This document shows, piece by piece, positions 15,006-23,006 of a stretch of DNA of 64,000 nt. Below the pieces are notes generated by a model. The model saw nothing but the letters and a program-made list of their open reading frames with translations. It searched no databases and had not been told where the DNA came from. The translations under genes were made by a program, and so were the position numbers. Where the stretch lies: NCBI GenBank assembly GCA_026392115.1, contig JAPLCQ010000125.1:1-64000 (forward strand), read 5' to 3'. The DNA is from Armatimonadota bacterium (GTDB lineage: Bacteria; Armatimonadota; Chthonomonadetes; Chthonomonadales; CAJBBX01). Position 1 is the stretch's first letter. Each line of letters begins with the position of its first letter.

Positions 15006-17432
15006 CTACTCCGACAGCTTCTCCAGTAGCTCGATCGCCTCGATGCGCAGCTTGTCCGCCGCCGTTCGGTCCTTCGCGTCCTTCCACAGGATGCTGCGGC
15101 AGTCTCGGGCCTCAACCACGGCGCGGACGCCGTCGGTGAGGAGGGAGCGAGCCTGAGCAATGAGGGTTGGATGGCGCCCGGCGCGCTCGGCCTTGTCGGC
15201 GGCCCCGCGCAGCTGGACCAGGGTCTGGTAGTCGTAGAGGCCCTCGCGGATCGCCTCCATGTGCTTGGACGTGGTGCAGCCCTCGGGATCGAGGAACTGC
15301 GGGCTGTAGCCTGTGCCGGACGCGGCGGGCTCGTTCCATGAGGAGCCGCCGCCGGCATCGGCGAAGGACCAGTACCCGATGTGCACCGCGCCGTAGCGGA
15401 AGGCGTCCCAAGCCTGTAGGCGATGGTAGCTGTAGGGGTCCAGCGACCGGACCGGGCCTGAGCAGCTGTAGAACGCCAGCCGCTTCCCGGCCTTCTGCTG
15501 GGGTAGGTAGACCCGCTCGAAGGCGGCGCGGTTGGTGATCCACTCCGTGCGGTTGGGGCAGAGGATGTCCGATACGGCCAGCATCTCGGCGCCGGCCTGG
15601 GCGGGCGTGGGAGGGATCGGGTCCTCGAAGAGGACCACGCCGGGCTGGGCGGCCTTGATGACGCGCCCGTACCCGGCCACGTTGGCGTAATCGCCCGCGT
15701 TGCGCGGTTCGTCGGTGATGAGCAGCCCCAGGCGGCCCGGTTGGATGTAACGTGAGGCCAGATGGCGGACCCAGAAGGAGATCCACTCGGAGATTCGCTG
15801 CTTCTCGGCCGCCGTCTGTGGGGCAGGCGGCGGCAGGTTGGCGAAGACGAAGTAGAACCGCGCATCGGGCCAACGCGCAAGCCACCTGTCCATCAGCGCC
15901 GTGCTGGGAGGCGCAACCATGTGGCCCTGCGCATCGTGCGTCCCGAAGGGCATCACTTCGGGGCCGGCCCACGGGGCGTCGACGTGGCGCTGCTGCAGGA
16001 ACTGCACCACGCCCGGCAGGCTCTGTTTGGTGATCCCGAGCGAAGGGCTGTGCGTGTAGTCCCATCCTCCCAGCGAGAGCGTCGGCCGCTCCATCACCAC
16101 ACGGGATACCGACAGCGCCAGGGGCACGCTGGCCAGGCGCTTGCCGGAGGCCTCCAGCCGGATGGAGCCCTTCCACCTCCCCGGAGGCAGCATGTAGCTG
16201 TCTGCGCAGAACCAGACCTGGCGCGTCATGCCGCTGGGCACGTCGACGGTCCAGCCGTCGCGGGATCGGCCGGCGCCGGGCAGGGCGGAGGCAACCGGCG
16301 GCCCGGCGTTGGTGGCGGTCCACGCGACCCCGGAGACGGTGAGCCAATCCGGCGTGGCGCCTCCGGGCATGCCGGACACCGTAATGCGGAGGGCGAGGTC
16401 CTGTTCCTGGGCGTTGGTGACGTTGATCACGGCGCCGCGCCGTTCGCCGCGCAGCATCCGCAGGCTCACGGCGGGCTTCCGGGCGCGCCTGGGTGGCGTG
16501 TCGCCGGGCGCCAGAGGGTCCCACGGCCCGCTCTGCCAGACGGCGGCCTTGAGGCCCTGCGCCCGCCACGCGGCCGCCCGCGCGCGCAGGACGCGCCGAT
16601 GCGCGTCTGAGTAGGGCAGGGTCAGTCGCGCGCCGGGCCCGGGCCCGCCGCTCCCGGCAGCGCCGGCGGCGGCGCCGAGATCGCGCTTCGCGGCGTCTAC
16701 CCATGCGGGGGCGCACCGGATGGCGGCCAGTTGCGTCCGAGCTGCGTCGGCGTCGGTCTGGATGGCCCGAAGCACGTAGTTCGCCACCCGACCGTTGAGG
16801 AAGTCGGCAACGGTGTCGGTGACGGCCGCGCCGTGCCGGGGAAGGCTGAGCAAGGCCGCGTCGCCGCGGTACGCCTCCACCTCGTCACAGAAGATGTAGG
16901 GCCCCGGCGTCGACACGATGAACGCCACATAACGGCCTCGGCATCGGAGCGCGTCGGTCTGGTAGCGATGCGTGGCGTACTCCTCTGCCGGGGGCTTGGA
17001 GCCGGTCGAGCTGAGGTCCACCAGGTCGCCACAAGGCCACCATGCCACGCCGTCGTCGGAGACGTAGAGGGCGATGCGGTCCGGCCACTCCACCCCGCCC
17101 CGACCGGCGGCGGTGCTGTAGGAGGCCCCGGTGATCGGCTGCACGCTCCCCAGGTCAACGGTGATCCTGACGGGTCTGGCGTTCTGCCACCCGACCGTAG
17201 AGAGCTGGGTCCAGAAGTAGTCTTTTGTAAAGAGGCCGTCTGTGAGCTGCGCCGCGTCGCCGTCATCGGTGCAGAGCGGGTAGTTGGGCGCGGGCGAGAG
17301 GGTGACCGGCCTGTGCAGCGCGAGATTGGCCCGCGGCTGTCCGGAGTTTCCATGCCGCACGAGCCCCAGTGCGAGGCAGGCGACCAGCGCGGCCGCAGAA
17401 CAGACCTTGAGTACCACTGCCCACCTCCCCAT
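15006..17432 (-). CDS. Secreted discoidin (F5/8C) plus DUF4091 glycosidase-like protein
   Basis: 808 residues. The start at 17432 (MGRWAVVLKVCSAAALVACL) gives a clear Sec signal; longer frames upstream run antisense to the dehydrogenase gene and are rejected. Residues about 35-185 are a discoidin/F5/8 type C-like carbohydrate-binding domain (NLALHRPVTL, VRITVDLGSVQPITG, CDEVEAYRGD). A beta domain follows, and the C-terminal half is a TIM-barrel-like DUF4091 region (YIQPGRLGLLITDEP, REGLYDYQTLVQLRGAAD). DUF4091 proteins are commonly found with glycosidases, but their reaction is unproven. It is convergent with the Rho-like gene and divergent from the dehydrogenase genes. Confidence 0.75.
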   Translation of the reverse strand: MGRWAVVLKVCSAAALVACLALGLVRHGNSGQPRANLALHRPVTLSPAPNYPLCTDDGDAAQLTDGLFTKDYFWTQLSTVGWQNARPVRITVDLGSVQPITGASYSTAAGRGGVEWPDRIALYVSDDGVAWWPCGDLVDLSSTGSKPPAEEYATHRYQTDALRCRGRYVAFIVSTPGPYIFCDEVEAYRGDAALLSLPRHGAAVTDTVADFLNGRVANYVLRAIQTDADAARTQLAAIRCAPAWVDAAKRDLGAAAGAAGSGGPGPGARLTLPYSDAHRRVLRARAAAWRAQGLKAAVWQSGPWDPLAPGDTPPRRARKPAVSLRMLRGERRGAVINVTNAQEQDLALRITVSGMPGGATPDWLTVSGVAWTATNAGPPVASALPGAGRSRDGWTVDVPSGMTRQVWFCADSYMLPPGRWKGSIRLEASGKRLASVPLALSVSRVVMERPTLSLGGWDYTHSPSLGITKQSLPGVVQFLQQRHVDAPWAGPEVMPFGTHDAQGHMVAPPSTALMDRWLARWPDARFYFVFANLPPPAPQTAAEKQRISEWISFWVRHLASRYIQPGRLGLLITDEPRNAGDYANVAGYGRVIKAAQPGVVLFEDPIPPTPAQAGAEMLAVSDILCPNRTEWITNRAAFERVYLPQQKAGKRLAFYSCSGPVRSLDPYSYHRLQAWDAFRYGAVHIGYWSFADAGGGSSWNEPAASGTGYSPQFLDPEGCTTSKHMEAIREGLYDYQTLVQLRGAADKAERAGRHPTLIAQARSLLTDGVRAVVEARDCRSILWKDAKDRTAADKLRIEAIELLEKLSE

Positions 17433-17574
17433 CCGTCGCCGCACTGCCCGGCATACGCCGAGGCTATCTAGTTTACGGCTATCGCGTCGCCGCCGTTCGA
17501 TGCGGCCTCCTCCCGGAAGGTAGAGTGAACAGGCGCGGAATCGTCCGCGATCAGCGCAAGCGGGGAGGGCGAGC

Positions 17575-18330
17575 ATGGGCCGTCGCGTGGTGGTCGTGAC
17601 CGGAGGGGCGCAGGGGATCGGGTTCGGGATCGCGCAGTGCTTCGCGGAGACCGGTGCGGCGCTGGCGCTGGCCGACCTGAGCGCTCCGCGAGCCGAGGAG
17701 GCCGCCGCGCGCCTGCGGGCCGAATACGGGGTCGAAGCCCTCGCCGTGGGATGCGACGTTGCGGTTCGCGCCGATGTCGAGGCCATGGCGGCGGCCGTCG
17801 TGGACGCCTTCGGCGGCATCGACGTTCTGATCAACAACGCCGGTATTTGCCCGTTCGTCCACGTCATGGACATGCCGGCCGAGATGTGGCAGCGGACGTT
17901 GGACGTGAACCTCACCGGCCCGTTCCACTGCACGCAGGTCGTTGCCCGGCGGATGATCGAGCAGGGGCGCGGCGGCCGCATCGTCACGATCACGTCGCTG
18001 GCCGAAAACGTCACCGCGCCGACGCAGGTCGACTACGGCGCCTCCAAGGGCGGCGTCCGCATGATGGTTGTGGGCTTCGCCACCGCGCTGGGGCCGCACG
18101 GGATCACCTGCAACGCCGTGGCGCCGGGAATGATCCTAACGCCCATGACCGCCTCCCACTGGGAGCAGCCGGGGCCGGCGGAGTTCATCAAGACGCGGGT
18201 GCCCGTGGGCCGGATCGGCACGCCGGTCGACGTGGGGCGCGCGTGCGTCTTCCTGGCCTCCCCCGAGGCCGAGTACATCAACGGGGTGACGCTTCGCGTG
18301 GACGGCGGCCACCAGGCCGTCTGCGCGTAA
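17575..18330 (+). CDS. Short-chain dehydrogenase/reductase (SDR), intact catalytic set
   Basis: 251 residues. The start at 17575 has GGGAGG upstream. A Rossmann fold is shown by TGGAQGIG (9-16), NNAG (87-90) and the catalytic triad Ser141, Tyr154, Lys158 (YGASK). An acidic residue after the second strand (LADLS) points to NAD(H) rather than NADP(H). The C-terminus ends in the usual LASPEAEYINGVTLRVDGG block. Likely oxidises or reduces a sugar or polyol, but the substrate cannot be read from sequence. Its stop TAA merges with the AAGGAGG ribosome site of the next SDR gene, so the pair is an operon. Confidence 0.9.
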   Translation: MGRRVVVVTGGAQGIGFGIAQCFAETGAALALADLSAPRAEEAAARLRAEYGVEALAVGCDVAVRADVEAMAAAVVDAFGGIDVLINNAGICPFVHVMDMPAEMWQRTLDVNLTGPFHCTQVVARRMIEQGRGGRIVTITSLAENVTAPTQVDYGASKGGVRMMVVGFATALGPHGITCNAVAPGMILTPMTASHWEQPGPAEFIKTRVPVGRIGTPVDVGRACVFLASPEAEYINGVTLRVDGGHQAVCA

Positions 18331-18341
18331 GGAGGATCGGT

Positions 18342-19106
18342 ATGATCGGCATCGACCTGAGCGGCAAGGTGGCGGTGGTCACGGGCGGCAGCGGCGAACT
18401 GGGTCGCGTCATGGTGCGGACGCTGGCCCGGGCCGGGGCCGACGTTGCCGTGGGCTACCTGGGCAACCGGGCCAAGGCGCAGGAGCTGGCCGACGAGGTC
18501 GCGGCGCTGGGAGTTCGGGCCTCGGCGGAGCAGGTCGACGTCACGGACCTGGCCTCCGTCGCGGCGTTGCGCGACCGCGTGGGCGCGTCGCTGGGTGCGG
18601 CGGACATCATCGTGAACAACGCCGTCATCCAGTACAACTGGGTCAGCGTGCTGGACCAGGGCGTCGAGGACTACGAGAGCCAGTTCCGGTCCTGCGTGCT
18701 CCACAACGTCCACATGGCCAAGGCGTTCGTGCCCGCCATGCGCGAGAAGGGCTTGGGGCGCGTCATCGGCATCAACACCGAGTGCGCCATGCAGTGTGTC
18801 GGCGGTCAGTCGGCCTACGCCTCGGCCAAGCGCGGCATGGACGGCGTCCTGCGCGTGCTGGCCCGCGAGGTGGGCGAGAGCGGCATCACGGTGAACCAGG
18901 TGGCGCCCGGCTGGACCCTCAGCGAGAACCGCGGCGCGGGCTCCGGCGAGGGCGAAATGGAGTACGTGCGGCGCATCCCGCTGCGCCGGCGCGGAACCGA
19001 CCAGGAGATCGCCAACGTGGTGGCCTTCCTGGCGTCGGACCTGGCGAGCTACATCACCGGGGCATACATCCCGGTCTCCGGCGGCAACGTGATGCCCACC
19101 ATCTAG
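18342..19106 (+). CDS. Second SDR-family protein, Thr at the catalytic Ser position
   Basis: 254 residues. The ATG at 18342 follows AAGGAGG (18329-18335) that overlaps the stop of the first SDR. TGGSGELG (14-21) is the nucleotide-binding motif; NNAV replaces NNAG. Tyr159 and Lys163 (YASAK) are present, but the residue 13 before the Tyr is Thr146 (GINTECAM) where most classical SDRs have Ser. Thr can sometimes substitute, so activity is possible but uncertain. The C-terminus (YITGAYIPVSGGNVMPTI) is standard. Likely works with the preceding dehydrogenase on the same pathway. Confidence 0.88.
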   Translation: MIGIDLSGKVAVVTGGSGELGRVMVRTLARAGADVAVGYLGNRAKAQELADEVAALGVRASAEQVDVTDLASVAALRDRVGASLGAADIIVNNAVIQYNWVSVLDQGVEDYESQFRSCVLHNVHMAKAFVPAMREKGLGRVIGINTECAMQCVGGQSAYASAKRGMDGVLRVLAREVGESGITVNQVAPGWTLSENRGAGSGEGEMEYVRRIPLRRRGTDQEIANVVAFLASDLASYITGAYIPVSGGNVMPTI

Positions 19107-19142
19107 CCGCCGCCGCCCGGCTGGCAACGAGGCAATGCACCC

Positions 19143-20021
19143 ATGAACGTGGGCCTGAACGACCTGCATCCTGCCGTGGGCGACGTGCTGAAGGCGCGCG
19201 TCTGGCAGATGAGCATGGGCCACCAGAGCAAACCCGAGGACGCCGCATCGCGACGCCTTCTCGCCGAGCGATCGACGAAGGTCGGCTGGCGCATCGCCGC
19301 GGCGTTGCCCATCAGTGCCCTGCTGGGCGCCGGCATCGGCTTCCTCTGCGGTGGGCACGGCGAAGAGATCGGGATCGCCACCGGCGTCGCGGCCTACTTC
19401 GGCACGCTGGCCACCGTGATCGCCTCGGTCGCCGCGGGCAAGAGCAGCCGCAACAAGACGGTGACCGCGGAGGAGCTCCGCTCGCTGTCGCAGGGCGTCG
19501 AACTGGGTTGGTCGGAGAAGGTCTACGTCGACACCGTCTGCGCTTTGATGGAGGCCGGCGGACAGGTCGCCGATGACGTCGGACTGAGCATCCTGCGGGC
19601 GGCCGGCGACCTGCTGGAGCAGGCACGGTACGTGGGTGTCCGTCTGGAGCGCCTCCGCGCCGCGGCGAGCGCCTCCTCGGTGGCCGATCTCGGGGTTGAG
19701 CGCGATCGGCTGGCCGAGCGGGCCGCACAGGCCGTCGATGCCCAGGCGCGCGCCGATTTGGCGCAGAGCCTGAGCATGTGCGAGGAGCGGCTACGGAACG
19801 CGCGCACGCTGGAGCCGCTGATCGAGCGGCTGGACGCCCAGCGCGAGGTGATCCACCAGACCCTGCTGTCGGTCCAGGCCTCGGTCTCCCGCCTGCAGGT
19901 CGCCCCGGCCGCGCTTGCCGCCCCCGACGTGGAGGAGGTCCAGCGCGTGCTGGGCCAGGTCACGGCGCAGACCAAGGCCGTGGAGGACGCCGTGCAGGAG
20001 GTCATGTCGTTGCGAGGTTAG
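19143..20021 (+). CDS. Membrane protein with two helices and C-terminal coiled coil
   Basis: 292 residues, family not recognised. The start at 19143 gives MNVGLNDLHPAV. Two closely spaced hydrophobic segments lie at about residues 50-68 and 77-98 (ALPISALLGAGIGFLCGG; GIATGVAAYFGTLATVIASV). From about residue 140 to the end the sequence is Ala/Glu/Arg/Leu/Gln-rich heptad-like coiled coil. It is 36 nt downstream of the second SDR and may be cotranscribed. A structural or scaffolding role at the membrane is all that can be suggested. Confidence 0.65.
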   Translation: MNVGLNDLHPAVGDVLKARVWQMSMGHQSKPEDAASRRLLAERSTKVGWRIAAALPISALLGAGIGFLCGGHGEEIGIATGVAAYFGTLATVIASVAAGKSSRNKTVTAEELRSLSQGVELGWSEKVYVDTVCALMEAGGQVADDVGLSILRAAGDLLEQARYVGVRLERLRAAASASSVADLGVERDRLAERAAQAVDAQARADLAQSLSMCEERLRNARTLEPLIERLDAQREVIHQTLLSVQASVSRLQVAPAALAAPDVEEVQRVLGQVTAQTKAVEDAVQEVMSLRG

Positions 20022-20129
20022 GCGGCGCCTGTGGCCACGTCGCCTCAGCGGGTACCATGGCCGTGATGCTCGCCGGGGCCCGGTCCACGTCGGCCGGGGC
20101 GCCCGCGCGGGCGATAGGAGCCCGACGCG

Positions 20130-22349
20130 ATGATACTGGCCGCCGCCGCACTGCCCCTCCTCCTCCTCGCCGGTCCGGCATCGCCGTCGCGCACGGACAT
20201 CGCCACGATTCATGCCGCCTCCGATGCCGCGTTCGTGATACGCGGAGGCGCGTCGAAGCTGCAGCGGCGCACGGGGCGCGTCGGTCTGCGCGACCTGAGC
20301 ATCGCCGTGCGCGCCGTCGCCCCTGCGTCGCCGCGTCGACCCAATCTCTGTCTCAACCGTGAGCGCACGGGCTTCCCACAGGCGGTATGCAACTCCAATG
20401 AGCCGGGCTACGGCGATTGCGTCTGGTCCGGCGTCGACGGTGTGCCGTGGGAAGGGGACTTCGAGTGGAGCAGCGACTTCCGCAACCCGGAGGTGCCCTT
20501 CTACCAGGTCCACTTCGGCCGACCGGTGACCGTGGGCGAGGTGCGCCTCTGGCTGCGGCGCGTCTACACACTGGCCGACTTCGAGCTGCGCGTGCTGCCC
20601 GAGCAGGGCGACTGGGTGACCGTGCAGACCGTGAAGGGCAACACCGAGACGCTACGCACCTTCACCTTCGCTTCGCGCCGCCTCCGCGCCGTGGGCGTCT
20701 TCTGTGTCAGCGGGCCGGCGATTCAGCCCACCATCCGGCGCATCCTGGAGCTTGAGGCGTTCGCACCGGCGCCGCCGAAGCCGAAGCGGCCCGCGAGCTT
20801 CGGCTACCGGGTGGCGCTACCCGCCGGGCGGGATCGCTGGATCGAGATTCGGGAGGCCTACGGCGAGGGCGAGGCCCTGCGCGAAGTGGACTACGAGGTG
20901 CGCCTCGACGGCCGCCGCCTCCACCATAGGCGGTACCGGTGTGACGGCGCCGGGGCCGTGGCCTACGCGGTGCAAGCGCCGTCAGGTCCCGCCCGCACCG
21001 CCGAACTGGAGTTCGTCGACACCGGCGGCCAGGGGCTGGCCATCACCCGCGTGCGGACGTACAACGACCCGGTGGCGCTGGCCGGTTCGCGCGGCCTGCT
21101 GAAGCCCATGTTGGTGGCGCCGCGCATCGAGATCCGTCCGCCCTACACCCAGCCGGAGCCCGCCGCCGCCCTGCGGGCCTGGGCCGATGCCGCCCGAGGC
21201 GCATCGAGCTTCCTGCAGCCGGGATTGCTGGCCATCGTCGGATACGCCAACCCCGATCCCGACGCCGTGGCCGCCAGGATACGGGCCTACTCCGCCATGG
21301 CCTCGCGAACGCGGACCCCCTGGGTGCTGCAGCTCTCCAGCTGGTGGGCCGACACGCCGCTCCGCGCGCCCGACGGCCTGGGAGGGCGTTTCGGCGACAT
21401 CCAGTACCAGCAGATCGCCTACAGCCGCCACGACACGTACGACGACCCGGGCCTCCGCGAGTTCATGGAAGCCGAGTCTCCGGGCTCCTACAGCCCGCAC
21501 TACGGCCTTACCACCCCCAACCTCTGGTCCAACACGCCGTGGCTCACCATGAACAACGACCGCCTGAACGCCTTCAAGGTGCGTTGCCTGAAGGCGGCCG
21601 TGGCCGTGGTGAACCAGGTCCGCGCCGAGCCGGGCGGCGATCTGCTGCAGGCCATCGTCACCGATGACGAGCCGATCTACTGGCCGCGCATCACCGACTG
21701 GATGGCGCAAGGGTACGCCTCGGTGAACGGCGGCGTGGCGCGCAGCGACCTGATGCTCGACTTCAACCCCGCCGCGGTCCGTGCCGCCGCTCGCGACGGC
21801 GTGAAGCTGGACCCCACCGATGGTCTGAGCCAGACCGAACGCCGGTGGCTGCATACGAACAACGCCCGCTACGCCGCTCTCATCTGCGGCGCCATCCGCG
21901 ATGCGCTTGACGCACCCGCCGCTGGCCGCCCGGACCTGCGCGACCGGATATACAACTACATCCTGGCCCAGCCGCTCTACCCGCTCTGCGACTTCGGGCA
22001 TCCGGGCTGGGAACTGGGCATCGTTCCCGGCGCCGCCGTGGGGCTGGAGGCGTTCGACGAGCGCTACTTCGCCCGAGCCCGAGAGCTGGGCCCGTTGGCG
22101 AACTCGGACCTGGAGTGCGCGAACCCTTCGCCGGAGTGCGCCATCTCCTTCGAGCCGAACGTGCGCGCCTGGCACGACACGGGCTGCAGCTTCGTGCAGC
22201 TCTGCAACCCCGGTCCCGCAGCCAACTGGGGCAAGCTGTTCCAGGCCGCATCGGGCTGGAATGCTCGTGAGAGGCTGGCGCAGCGGGCGATCAGCGCGCT
22301 GCTACAGGAGGAAGCCGCCAAAGAGTGGCGGCGTGCGGTATACCGCTGA
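20130..22349 (+). CDS. Secreted protein with discoidin-like N-terminus and putative TIM barrel
   Basis: 739 residues. The ATG at 20130 has GGAG upstream and a short Sec signal (LAAAALPLLLLAGPASP). Residues about 70-215 resemble an F5/8 type C domain (FYQVHFGRPVTVGEVRLWLR). The C-terminal 400 residues look like a TIM-barrel glycosidase fold (PWVLQLSSWWADTP, LLQAIVTDDEPIYWP, with a TDDEP acidic motif near the middle), but no GH family is recognised. It is a stand-alone gene or the first of a group with the small membrane protein that follows 42 nt later. A carbohydrate-related extracellular role is inferred. Confidence 0.65.
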   Translation: MILAAAALPLLLLAGPASPSRTDIATIHAASDAAFVIRGGASKLQRRTGRVGLRDLSIAVRAVAPASPRRPNLCLNRERTGFPQAVCNSNEPGYGDCVWSGVDGVPWEGDFEWSSDFRNPEVPFYQVHFGRPVTVGEVRLWLRRVYTLADFELRVLPEQGDWVTVQTVKGNTETLRTFTFASRRLRAVGVFCVSGPAIQPTIRRILELEAFAPAPPKPKRPASFGYRVALPAGRDRWIEIREAYGEGEALREVDYEVRLDGRRLHHRRYRCDGAGAVAYAVQAPSGPARTAELEFVDTGGQGLAITRVRTYNDPVALAGSRGLLKPMLVAPRIEIRPPYTQPEPAAALRAWADAARGASSFLQPGLLAIVGYANPDPDAVAARIRAYSAMASRTRTPWVLQLSSWWADTPLRAPDGLGGRFGDIQYQQIAYSRHDTYDDPGLREFMEAESPGSYSPHYGLTTPNLWSNTPWLTMNNDRLNAFKVRCLKAAVAVVNQVRAEPGGDLLQAIVTDDEPIYWPRITDWMAQGYASVNGGVARSDLMLDFNPAAVRAAARDGVKLDPTDGLSQTERRWLHTNNARYAALICGAIRDALDAPAAGRPDLRDRIYNYILAQPLYPLCDFGHPGWELGIVPGAAVGLEAFDERYFARARELGPLANSDLECANPSPECAISFEPNVRAWHDTGCSFVQLCNPGPAANWGKLFQAASGWNARERLAQRAISALLQEEAAKEWRRAVYR

Positions 22350-22391
22350 AGTGAGTCGCGGTTCGCGGCTCGGAAAGATCGGAGGAACGTG

Positions 22392-22961
22392 ATGGCAATC
22401 AAAGACCCGACCCTGTCGCCCGTGGCCGTAACGGCCATTCTCTGCCTGGTGATCGGCGGCGCCGGCGGCTACTATGGCCGGTACATGGCCGAAACGGCGC
22501 CCGGCGCCAAGAACCTCGATATCACTGCCGCCGGGCAGAAGGGCGGCGGCGGCGCGCGCACGGCCGGCCCCATGGACAGCGCCATGGCCATGCCCAGCAA
22601 CGCCGATGCCGGCGCCCCGGTGCCTGCCGGACCGCCGCCCACGCCCGGCGCGGCGCTCGCCAAGCTGGTGCGCAGCATCGGCGCCATTGAGAAGCTGCAG
22701 GGTCAGGGACTGAGTCCCGAGCAGAAGAAGGCCATGCTTCCGATCCTGACCGAGGTCCAGAACGCCGGAAGCCTGGAGGGCTCCGCCGGCACCGAGAAGC
22801 TCATCGCCTTGCAGAAGACCCTCAGTCCCGCCCAGCGGGAGGCGCTGCAGAGCATGAACCCCCAGCGCGGCGGCAAGGACGAGGGCGATCCGGCGAGGCC
22901 GTTCGCGTCTGGACGCAACCAGCAGGCGCTCACCGACCTGTTGGGCGTGGTGTCGAAGTAG
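22392..22961 (+). CDS. Membrane-anchored low-complexity protein
   Basis: 189 residues. The ATG at 22392 lies five bases after GGAGGA (22381-22386). One transmembrane helix at about residues 10-28 (AVTAILCLVIGGAGGYYG) is followed by a Gly/Ala/Pro/Met-rich linker. A helical C-terminal part (LSPEQKKAMLPILTEVQ and LSPAQREALQSM) repeats an LSP-Q pattern twice. This pattern recalls small Spy/DUF-type helical repeats, but I do not assign a family. The layout (TM helix then Gly/Pro-rich region) resembles the small proteins downstream of both pilin genes. It precedes the large metalloprotease by 45 nt and may be coexpressed with it. Confidence 0.65.
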   Translation: MAIKDPTLSPVAVTAILCLVIGGAGGYYGRYMAETAPGAKNLDITAAGQKGGGGARTAGPMDSAMAMPSNADAGAPVPAGPPPTPGAALAKLVRSIGAIEKLQGQGLSPEQKKAMLPILTEVQNAGSLEGSAGTEKLIALQKTLSPAQREALQSMNPQRGGKDEGDPARPFASGRNQQALTDLLGVVSK

Positions 22962-23006
22962 GCTCGGCCGCCGGCAGGCCGACGCGGAGGAGGAGTGGAT
23001 TCCATC

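Noticed and set aside
17637..18341. Upstream extension of the second SDR frame
   Set aside because: It lies within the first SDR gene in another frame and is Arg-rich nonsense; the AAGGAGG before ATG 18342 sets the start.
22335..22346. 12-bp palindrome GCGGTATACCGC as an operator
   Set aside because: It lies in the last codons of a gene, is single copy here and has no promoter next to it; probably chance.
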